From Macropodus opercularis (Eukaryota; Chordata; Actinopteri; Anabantiformes; Osphronemidae), in NCBI GenBank assembly GCA_030770545.1, contig CM061098.1:4230501-4294500 (forward strand): a stretch of DNA of 64,000 nucleotides, written 5' to 3'. Each line of letters opens with the position of its first letter. Position 1 is the first letter of the stretch. This document shows positions 28,901 through 40,900 of this stretch, in pieces. The notes under the pieces were generated by a model, which saw nothing but the letters and a program-made list of their open reading frames with translations, made no database searches and had not been told where the DNA came from. A program made the translations under genes and the position numbers.

Positions 28901-31900
28901 TCCTGCTGCATTACACACACTAATCCATAATCCACCCACATTCATTACTGCTTCCTGCCCATGCCTCAAACCTTACTGCACATGTAATATGCCAAGGATA
29001 AAACAAAAAAAAAGAACATTTGGCTTCATTTTTGTCTCACTTTATATACATTTACACAAGGTTCCAGATTTATTTTTTTCTAGTTTTTTTTTCAGCCCAC
29101 TGTGTCAGAGTTGTGTGTTCAGAGTACAGAATCGTTGCTATGGTACAAGGTCATGGGTAATAGTTTAGGATTGTGTGTGTGTGTGACTGTGATCTCTGAA
29201 TGCATGCATCAAAAGTATTTAGTATCAGAGTGAATTAGCAGTTAAAAGACTCGTTTTTGAGGACACAAAATAAAGACTTATGCACTTTTCTATCTGACAG
29301 CTGATGTAATATACTTTACTGAATGATTTAATTATGGTGGAGATGATGGAGATGTGAAAAGGTCGCATGCAGAAAATTAGTTAAATTACCCAACAGTTCA
29401 GACTATTTTGATCTTTGAGTATTAAGTGATTCTTTTAACTGGTATTAGTTTCAGTTAGCCATGGCTAGCCTGCAGCCGTTATCTCTTTGACCTTGTCTAG
29501 CTGTAGTATCTGCTGGTGATGGGAATTCTTTCAGCTTGATTCACTAAAAAGAGACGCCTCTGTCGGATCCCAAGGCTCCTCATAAGTTTTGTTGCTCAAA
29601 TTAATTTATTACATGAATGTATTTTTATGTATTTTATATTTAATATATTGTATGTTTTCATTATATTGAAAAACAAACTTAACAAACAAACTTAACTATT
29701 AACTGTGAAGCAACACACAGAGGCTTAGCCAATCGAGCTCAGGGTTATAGGTCTCGGAGGTTGTATATCCTGCAGCAGTAGACACACTGGCTCTTTCACT
29801 TGTAACAGGTGTGCTTGCTAGTCTTTGTTGTTTCCTGCTGTTGCACCTTTCCAGTGTCATTTCTCTGAAGCACCTGTTCTCGTCACTCCCTGTTTCTCCA
29901 TCTGCTTGTGTGCTGTACCTCTACATCATCATCTTCTGTTTTATGTAGAAACCCCCCTATTCATTTTCATAACATTCTGTTATGTAGCATAACAGTTTTG
30001 TTTCTCATGCCTGCTCAAGGGTCGTTAACAGTCCAATCTCTGGGATTTTGAAAAGTCATCATACGTGTGCGTTTTTCACGTGCTGACTCCAAAAAATGTG
30101 ATGTAAGTTCCTGTAACTCAACGTATTAACCAAGGCTGAGTTGTTTGTCTAGTATTTGACAGACAGTGAAGTCTGTCCTCTGTGGCTGTTGAAGTGCTCT
30201 CTTAATAGACTCTGACAGCCAATACACACACACACACCTTACGTGTTGACAGCCTCTGCTCATTTCAGATCTATATATAATCCCTGGTATTTCTCTTCTG
30301 CTCTCCCTTGTTCCCCCATCAGTATTTCCCATCTGTGGAAAGTATTTTTCCTGAAGTTACTGAAATATCTTGGCAGACTGATGAAGAGCTCTTAGGATGT
30401 ACTTCTGGCCCTGCTGAGGAGAAGAGGAGCAGGAGAGAGGGATAGATTCATGCAGGGAACAAAGAACCAGAGGGCAGAGGAGGCCACGGGAGGGCAAAGG
30501 GAGGGTGGGATAATTAGATAGTGTCCCTGCTTTGAACGACTTATTGATTTGTCAGTCTGAGTGAAAACTCAATATCAGACCTCAGGAGGGAAAAGGTCAA
30601 GTCAGAAGATTCATCTAAATACATTATAAAACAACTTACACTAGTACAATCCTAGCGTTTCATTGTCTTGTATTGCAAACAACATCCCCTGTCACAAACC
30701 GAACACCAATATATTTAACTATGGTTTAGTACATTCATTTGCTTTTAGTGGAACTGGAGCACCTGATGTTTCATAGTGCACAAAGACACATACAACCTGT
30801 ATCTAGGATGTGCAGCCGTATCAGGTTTATTGCAATAACACTGTGGGATGGGTCCCATAACTCATGGCTTCAAAGCATGCAAGACTGAATGTGAGCCCTA
30901 CTACGTAAAATGTGTGAAATACATTATGTGTGAGGCACTTTAGCATTCGCACTGCTCACATATTTACAAAACATAATCCCTGCATCAAAACCAATCAATA
31001 TGCTTGTAAACCTATAACCTATTTTAACAGGCATTCAATTTCATTTATTATGTTGAGTGTGAAATAAAACCAGAAATAATGGTGATTCATGTTGACTTCT
31101 CCCTCTCGAGTCCTGAGGGTTTGTTTCTACTACCATGTTCCCTGTTTGCTTCCCACTCTTCTGTTATGTGGAGGTTTTGTGGGGACTGGGCCTCAACACT
31201 GGGTACAGTATAATGTGATAAACTAACTGACCTACATATCAGTTGTGTCCCTTGGTTCAGGTACTGCTCTTATCTGCTTCTAAATAGCACCTATGTTCCG
31301 AAGTAATCATGGAAAATGGTTGTTGATTGCCGTCCCACATGCTGCAGAAGCATCTTTGTTTCGACATGTTGCCACTGTTGCCACATGTTGCTTTGTGTTA
31401 GTCACAAAAGATAACGTTCGGGTTTGTGATTAGAGCTTGGTAAAAAGTCGCAGTAATGTCAGATTATAGGCAAACTTAAATTACGTAACATTTATTATTT
31501 CTTCTCATTATTTACTTTCTGCAGGAATGTCTGGAATGTCAGACAGGCGTGTCCCAGACAGCAACACAGCAGAGCTTAGAATTGAACTGTGTATATATAA
31601 TCTGGACGTCTGGATGCTTTAATGTTTAAGCTACATAATGCAATTTGAGCTAGTGTTGAGCATGAGACTTGATATCTCTCTACACTGCCCTGCCAAGCTT
31701 TTCCTCTTTGCTTTGCTGTGCTCGTCTACCATCTGCTGCACTCTGCTATGCTTTGCACAGACCTTCGGACACTGGTCAATATTAAATAACAGTAAATTAC
31801 AAGGTGCAAAAACTACTTATGAAGCAAAGATGGCTGACATTCTCCAATTGGCTAGTTAGTAAGTCTGACTTCGCCGTTGTTAGAAGACAAAGGAACAGCT

Positions 31901-34900
31901 ACACCGTGTACCTTCCTGCTTCTTCCACTGCACAAGAACACGAAATACTCATTTTGTAGGTGTAGTCATTTTTATCTCCAGAGAGTTATTATTTTCAGGT
32001 GTCGTAGTACTGAAACCTGCCTGTGGCCAGAGCCATTGTGAGGCTATGTTTTGTCCTCTTTCTTTGAGCAATATTTTCTTCATCTGTGTTCACTATTCAA
32101 ACTATTATCTTCTATTTATCTGTGATACTCTATTTGAGTTTAAGGCTACAGCTGCTGTTTTAGTAGGATAGTATCACTACGGCTTCTAGTACCTGGAGTA
32201 AAAGGTTAATTCGATTTAGTTTGGAGCTACTCTACTTTGTCAAAGACTAATCTAAAAACTAAAAGGTCTTGATTTAGTTTATCTTTGCTGCTTCTCTATG
32301 GAAATGAAACTCAGAATATTGTTCTCTTATCAGCAATCAAAAGTCAAAATCAAAGGTTTCACAACAATTGGGAATCAAATGGTAGATATATCTAGATATG
32401 TTTCAAATGTCCAGTTATGTTTCACTCTTTTTTGTCTTATCGTATTTGTTTTGCTCGGTCCTGCAGCTGTTTCACTGTGAGGGTTGTCTTCTGTCTGTAC
32501 ATGTCTTCTTTTCATGCTTTCACTCTTAGTTTTATATGTATTTCTGTCATTAACATCCAGGTGAGCTTGTCAGTGTTTTAAGACAATGCATTTTGTATAC
32601 GCGTATGCAGTGTGTGCACAGCATTACACAGCTCACTGGGTCGGCTGTAATAATTGCTGAGTTTATAGTCGCCACGGAGTGGTCAAAAAAAAATACCCCC
32701 CCTCCTCTTTTCTCCCTCATGATTGGCTCAGAGAACTGATTCCCTCTTCACAATTGGTTCTCAACATCAACCTCTCCCATCCTATTGGTCCTCCTGAGGT
32801 TGTTGCCTGGTTACATCAGAAGCTCATATATTTGAGGAGGGCTCTGGATGTTTACTGCAGCACTTTTACAGACGGAGTGAGGGAGCCACATACACACATT
32901 CTCGTTCAAGAACACATGCGCATTTAGAGGACACCACAGAATGCACCCAGGCGACACACTGGCTCAGCTGCTCAACCTGCTGGTACTGACGCTGGCACCT
33001 CAAAGTGCTCAACTGGGATAACCTGCCCACGAAATCCAAGAGAGAAGCTTGGGAGGCTGAGAGTTGACAGATAACAAGCCCGAACAGCTGCGTCATGCTG
33101 TGAGAGATGTGGCAGGTTGTTAACGGGCAAAAAGAAGAAAAACACTGAAATTGTGCTGAGTTGAGTTCAAAATCAGGCTGACTTCTCGACCGCATATTCA
33201 AATACCCGGCTGGACTTGCTACTGGGCAGAAGAGGAGACAGCCCTCACGCTGGAAAAAACAGAAAAAAACCAACACAAAAAAACAAGGACACATCACAGA
33301 GAAAACAGCTGGAAACATGAGAATGGCCTGTGACATTCTGCTGCAGAGGTAACCTTCTGGGTTATGTAACTCTAGTCTGACCAAGAAAGTAATAGTTGAA
33401 TGAATAAGATATGTGTGGCTGTATGATAAAATAATAGAAGCTTGACAAACAACAAATTGCATGAATGATTGAGAAGTCTGGAGGAATTTTGAGTTATTTA
33501 AAACGTTCTACTTATTTGTTATGAATGTAAGAATGAAGGGTAATGAGGCTGGACTGTTGTTTGTCTTACCAACAAGAGACGAACGCTGAGATGAAGAAGT
33601 GTGTGAGGTTTTTTTTTTTTTTCTGCAGAAATGGAAATGGAGCAGCAGTAGATGAAAAGAACAGGGTCATGGCTTTACTTACCAGCTGAGATGATGTTAT
33701 GTAATCCAAGTGTGAGGAAAGCTATGAGCGTGGCTGGGAATGTGTCAGCTTTTTTAGCAGAGGGCAGAAAATGGACGTTGTCCTTCTTAAAAAAACGTTT
33801 TCACTACATTATCAACATGACTAGGCTTTTTAATACGAGTTTTCAATTATGATTAATAATTAAAGTCCAAAAACCAAAACGTTGAAGTGATTCAGATGTG
33901 TGGATTTACTTCTATTTCTGTTTCTCTTGACATCATCTTTAGTTGATTATGCTTTACACGTGGTACTAGAAAGTCTAATGTCTTCACACAGATTATTTTT
34001 ATCCATTAACTCGTTCTGGATATGCTAAACTATTTATATATAGCATTTAGCTTTGAGAAAACAAATAAACCGTGTCATGAAAGAAAATTATACACAGATC
34101 TTAAATCTGTTAAATTAGACCAGCTTTGTGCTGTAGTTTAAAGCTTTTAATTCAAACATGCTTGTAATATATATGTAAGATTGTGTGAGAGATTCTTGGC
34201 CCAGGCATCAGGGACCATAAACGTTTATAGTTTCAGTGGCAAGAAAAGCTGTTTATGACATGTAAGATGATTCTTCTGATTCTGTGCTCACGCTTCTTTG
34301 AATTTACTTGTGTCGTGTGAGGAAAGGAAATGTAAACGTATGTGTTTGAAGTAGGTTTGCGAACCAAAGGAGTGAAACGTTGTCTTACAGTATGTGTGGT
34401 ATGTGTTTGTGTGGGTGTGTGTTGGTGTGTGTGTGTGTGTGGGTGGATGCGTAGACCGCAGTAGTGTGAACAGAGCAGAGTCGGATCGGCTGACAGCACC
34501 TTTGTAGACTCGCAGCTAACCCCCTTACACACACACACACTTTTTTTTCAAATGTTGAAGTGTATCATTGACTTTTTTTGTGCATTTGGTCAGTTCTACG
34601 AACAACTGCTTCTTAGTTGGTGCTTTGATCGCAGCAGATGGTTTTGTCAGTTGAGACAAGGTCACTCATGCAAGGTACAGCGTTTAGCTCTGCAGTATAT
34701 TCACGTGTAACTGACATGGATACTCTTGGCCTATCCATCAGTTTAGAACAGTTACACAACAGCAAAACATTGCCCTTGATAGTTTTAGACAAACATGCAG
34801 ATAAACAGCTCACATGCCTCCTGCAGATAGAAAATGGAAAAGCTGGACATTGGTGGAAATAATATATAAAGCTGGTAGAAATAATAGGCAGCAGTAAAAC

Positions 34901-37900
34901 CTCTCAATTTATGCATATGAAAATACCAAATGGTTTAACTACCTTGCCATGGAATTTTAAGATGGGTCGTTGAATGTACGACCGGTCTCATAGGTTAAAT
35001 TGTTGTAAATGTGCAATTGGTCACAATATTTCAACTCGTATTTCAACAGAACCACGTATTCACGTTCGCGTTTATTGGCGCTGCTGTTACACACTAAAGC
35101 CATTTTACAAACCGGATGATAAAGGTTACTGCGAGAGAAATCTTTCAATTGCTGGGTGGTGACCTGTGAGAAACTACTTAGAGAGATGGACAATGTCTGT
35201 TATGTTGTATTTTCATTTCCCTCATCTTCCGCCAGAGAAATCTTTTTTTTTTTTTTTCTTCTGCCGAGGTCACATCGTGGTCATCAGATTAGGGCTGATG
35301 TGACGCACTTGCTCTATGTCTGTTGTCTTTAGAGTATAGCTAGTAAGACATTAAGTAAAGTTTAAAAAACAAATCTTGACTAATGTGTTTTAATGACTGA
35401 TAGTTTGAGGCTGGTCCTTTTTGTGAGCAGGCATCAATGTGGCATCAATCGTCCATCAGTCATGCTACCATTTGTTGGCTGCTGTGACGTTAGCTTACTT
35501 AGGTCACTCTCAGCAAAAGATTTTATGGTATTACTGCCCGTAGACTGTTGGCTAAAGGAGAAACTCCTTAAGTTGTTATCAGCTTCCTATGTCTGTCTTT
35601 GGCTACTGCTGCAGTTTGGCTGCGGGACAGGAGCTGATCTAATCCGACTTAAAGAACTCTGCTTTGAGCACTTTTCAAAGCTAAGCCTTTAATTGCCAGC
35701 TCGTGCTTTTTGGCACCGTTGCATGTGTGGCAGCTTTAGGCAAAAGTTTGACTGTGCGAGAAAGATTTGTTTTAGAAGACCCCCTGCCAATAATCCAGAG
35801 GGGGGGCACTATGACATTTGCTCTCTTATTGTATAAGAAGTCCTCAACAGGTCTATGAAGGTTGTCACATAAGGTCTCTAGGGCTCAGCTGATGTTATCT
35901 TTGCTGCTGAGGTATTTCACGGAAGGAAAAAACAACAATGATCTTTACTTCCTTGTGGCAAAAATGTTGTAAGATCTGAAATTATCTTTGTTCGTTGAGT
36001 TCCGTCGACATTACTTGGTGACCTTTAAAGCCCCTCTCAAACATTTATAGCAATGCAGCCATCTAGTGAGGTCTTTGAGGGTCTAACTCTGCGGAGAAGA
36101 CACTTTGTGCTTTCGAAGGGTTTTCTTCCAAAGGAGGAAAGATCCAATGTAATTTGATTTGAATTGAATAATTTAAAACTTCACAGATTGTAAACATATC
36201 TTCAGAAGCTAACGAGCGGTTTTATGACTAGCCAGACACTAATTAAGCCGTGTTTATACAGTCATGTGGAGAGAGAAAGGGGATGTAAACATCAGTTAGT
36301 CTGTGTTTTTTTTTTTTTCTTTTTTTTTTACTCAAAACCACTGTTTTTGAGTAACACTTTAGTAAACTTCCGTCTCCATAACAACCAGGGACAAATCATG
36401 CGGTTTTGAAGAACTAACGCACACACAATGCTCGCATAACCGCTGCGCCTGAGCCATACACATACTGTTCACACACACAGACTATATTTGAGACATGCTC
36501 ATGCACTTTGACACAATGTGAACAACCTTGTGTGTTGTGCACTTGTGTGTGTTGGGGCATTACGTAAATAGGTAGTGGTGCTGTGTGTTTTTGAGGCCAG
36601 TGGGAGACTACTGAAGCAACTGTCACATCACAGACGAATGTTTTGTTCATCACACACACACACAAACTTCCTGTCTATGAAGGTATAGACAGAGCTCAGT
36701 GGTCTAAATCTGCCCCACTGAATGTTGTGTGTGGCTGTGTGTGTGGTGCATTTCTTGATATTATGTGAGGAAACTGCAGCATAGACATGATGACATCTTT
36801 AATTTTATTCCCCTGCTGCTGAACACACTCAGCTGTACTCTCTCTAACATATATGATGCGGACATGCTTCTGTGTTTAGACTCCTGCTGTCCGACACCCA
36901 CACACTCTAAGGTTTCATTTCGTATGGGTAGGGAGTCGAGGTGTACACGATGTTCTAACCATGTTGTTCTTCTCCCTCTCTCTTCTCTCTATAGTTCCCA
37001 TCTCTCTCCTATATCCATCCTGCCTGCTGACTCTGCTGAGTAAGTCCACACACGCTCTCGAGTACATGTATCCGCTTACGAACACATATTTATGTGCCAA
37101 CTCACATGCATACACTGCAGGAGCGTGTGAATGTATGCAGATGAACTGAGAGCTATTCAAAGGAGCTGCACACTGACAGGTATTTGAAGCACAGTCTGCG
37201 AGCTGGTTCTGTGGGTCAAAGGAAGTTATAAGGAGGAAGTAGCAAAGCTGACATTGTGTTTTGTGTCTTTAGGTATTTTTGCCCTGTAAGGATGAGATTG
37301 CAAAACGGCCTGAACTTGGATCTAAAGATAATTGTGCTGCCCTCATATAAACAAATGTATAGTTACTCAGTACCTGTTTATAAGGCAAAAGTACAGTTGT
37401 TTAAGCATCTAACAAGGAAAGTTGCTGCTGCAGTCAAAGAGGTTTTGGTTCATTATGCTCAAAGGTGTGTTTGGCTGATATTTAATTTATTTGCCACCAC
37501 CTCAGCACCCTTGTGACTTCTTGCCTTAAATGGACTTGGGGTCATTGTCAGTTTAAAGTCATGTCAGAATGCTGGTATAGATACTGTAGGTGTTGGACAG
37601 TGAGAAGAGACTGGTAGGGGGTTAAAAAAAAGGTGTTATAGAATATGAACATAAAGAAAACAAGGTGATGAGAGATGGGGGCGGTTGTCTCAGTAGTTTG
37701 TGTCTAAGCTGTAGGAAAGACAAAGCTAACACTCTACTGTAGCCCAGAGTAAATGGGAGGGGGCACAATATGATCACACACATGGTCAGGCTAGTTGAAT
37801 CAAATCTCAATGGAGTCTGTGGGGCAGACATTCGCCTTTGTTACCTTTTATAGGCTGTTATGTCTTCTCCTCCTCTCTCTGTACCATTATTAAGCCTTTC

Positions 37901-40900
37901 AAAACAGGACCAGGTTATGACTTAATAAGGGATTCAGTAGAATCATCTGGTTCTCAAAATGTTCATCAGAACATCTTTTATGTCATGGCCAGATATATTT
38001 GGCAAAGAGGGACTGAACACATCCGATTTATTTTGTCATTAGTAACGCTGGGAAATGCTGGTGACATGGAGGATTGTATGTAGAGGCTTATATATGGTTC
38101 AACAAAGGAATTCATTAAGCTTATTGGTTTCAGCATAGCTGAGTAGAAGAGCACATAAACTAATCTCACGTAGCGACAAGTCAACAATAAACAAAAAGGA
38201 GGGTGTTTACACATCAGTTGCCATTGTTAGTTTTATGTAGCAGAGTTTTGTATAATTTGTGTTTACAGGTTTTACAGGTTGTTGTTGATGATTGAAAAAT
38301 GCTAAAAAAAACACTTGCAATAAATACTTTCTTGGCTTCTTTGTTGAATTTCTTTAGGTTAAAGCGTAACGTAAATACGCATATAAATCTTGATAACTTT
38401 ATATCAATTTAAATGAATGTTAAGTTATGTTTGGCATTTGGTGGCATCTAATGTTGTGTATTTTTCTAGGATCATTCAAAGAACCATTAGAGCCGCAGTG
38501 GAGCATCACTTCTTTGAGCTAAAAGCCCCCATCGACCAAGACCTCAGCAGCTATGACAGCCAGCGGTGAGTGTGCAAACGCACACATTAGCACAATGCAG
38601 TACAATGAGTGCATAACCTTACGTTAAATCTTTTAACATGCTACTGGTAAACTTGGCAGCTGCTCCTGCTGGTAGAAACATGCAGTGAATTTCTCTGTGA
38701 CTGGGAAGAAAGAGTCACAGTGAATGTTATAGTGATCTGAAAAGCCCGTCAGAGGCTGTAGTTCAGGTTATTAGTGAGTGACAATATTAAGTACACTGTA
38801 CAAGGGGAGGTAGCAGCTTGTGGCATTTATATAATGGTATTTTTCAGGGTAAGTCCTAGTGAGCCTGCAGATGAGTGTTGCCATGGAGACCAGGAGCATC
38901 AAACCAACCCTGAGGACAGTCCCTGCGACACCAAAGGGGAGATCCTGCTAACACAGAATGAAAGGGAGACAGACTCACAGGTAAGAGGGTGAAAGGGACA
39001 CGCAGCCAGTTGTTATCAGGGCTCTCTGAGTATTTACCAAGAGTCTCTTTCTGCATGGTTGCTACAGTAGTCAACAAAGGAGAGACAACAGCAGTGTTTA
39101 TGAAATACACACGCTCTGATCAACTCATACATGTGGTGATGGTCAATATAAATTAACTTTGAAACTAATTTTGCAATTTACACAAATGTAGCGTTCATTA
39201 AAATGAGTTACATTTCTTCTTAGTGTCCTCAATGACAAACTTTGCATTTTGAGCCAAACTCTTCTGTTGCCTGGCAGCACATGAAGAGGGTCATTCACCC
39301 CTTTTTCACAAGATATCGAGTTTGTTTTTAAACTCTGGAAATCAAAACGCCTTTATGTCATTTGAGCCTCAGGAGCTCTTGCACTTATTTAAATAATAGT
39401 CTCGATCCCCGTCTTTAAATAGACGCACACAGCCAGAGAAGGACAGCAGCACCTGTGCTCTGAACTATAACACACATATGCAGTGTTTACTTTCCTGACG
39501 CCACTGTGATAATGTCAGTATGACAAATTAAATGTACAGGTCACCAGAAGTATAATAAAACCCCATCACCTTGACTGTGATTGATTTGATTTATTTTCAG
39601 CTTTGAAATTTGAAATACATAGAGGGCAGAGACAGGACAGTCAGTTCTGAAATCGACAAATGTATATGTTTAATATAGTGATATAATAGAAATTCCCACG
39701 TTTATTGATAAAGGTGTAATTATAATGACAGGGATGTATCAGTGTATATTTGTGCCTCCTTCTCTGTTCAACTCAATTCTGATTGTCATTCATAAAAAAG
39801 AAAATATATTGATGATTTGTCCCAGGAGTCGTTAGACTCTGGCGCCGCCCTGCAGGAGAGCTTAGGAATGGACCTGGATGGAGAAGCGGTCAGAGATGCT
39901 GAGAACAACATCAACGCTGTCGGGTAAGCGGACGCATTTTTTATGTTGAGAAAAAACCTTCTTCTTTCTCTCTGAGAGTAGAATTACTTCTGAGCTGAAT
40001 ATATTTAGAACATGTACTGCTAAATATGTTAGCTAACATACAGCAACCTTTCAGTCTTCATCTGAAGCAGCAGGTATTTGTTTATTGTCTCTCTCACCCA
40101 CAGAACACTATACTGTACAGCACGTCATACTTTATCACACCTTCAGCTGATAATAAACATGCAACCGCTGTTGTTGATTTTTCATTCACAGTTGATGGCT
40201 CAGGCGGATTTTAACTGCTGATTCACGCTGCCTGATGCTATTAGATGTGATTTTTTTTGTATATTTTATTTTTCTTCTGTCTTCATTTCAGGCAGGAGAA
40301 TCAGCCTTGTGACGCAATGGAACAAATTAAAATTATAAGATGTGTAAGTAGAAATGTGTGGGAGATGTTTTCTACCTCCTTATTATTACTTTGATTTCTT
40401 TGAGTAAGCCTCTTCTCCCGTTTACTTTTCTCCAGGAGTCGGGTCCATGCCGCTGTGATCAGAACGCCAATACCAGTGAGACCAACAGGAACCAGTTGTC
40501 GCCATGCCAACCATCCTCTGGCCACAACCCCCACCTCCAGCTTTTTCCTGACAACCAGTGGGAAGGTACGAATCTGCACATGTTTGCAACCTGGCTCACT
40601 TTAGATTAATAACAATTAATGCATTTTTAACCAAGTGTAATTATTTTTAAACGTATAGAGATGCAGTCGCCAAATTATCAACATTTTATAGACATGACAG
40701 AGCCTTAATATTTTCAATTAATTTAGGATCCCAAACGAAATGAGCAGTGCCCCAGTGTTTAGGAGGAAAAACTGCTTATCCTCATTTGTTTGTTTTTATA
40801 CAAAACAACGGTAAATAAATGGCTCTTCTCTTCTCTACTGTCCCTCCCTCTCTCTCTCTCTCACACTCTGCCCTTGCTCCCTCTTCTCTTTCTTCCTTCC

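Larger units (their letters stand above)
27964..36994 (+). other. fam13b: fam13b intron (9 kb) containing an internal promoter
   Basis: Largest intron inside the coding part. The only functional-looking element seen is the alternative promoter and first exon at 32,720-33,348. A TG-rich microsatellite lies at 34,391-34,446. The rest is AT-rich without recognisable genes. Confidence 0.6.

Noticed and set aside
32866..33462. 198-codon minus-strand frame
   Set aside because: Lies antisense across the predicted short-isoform leader. No recognisable domain, and open mainly by chance.
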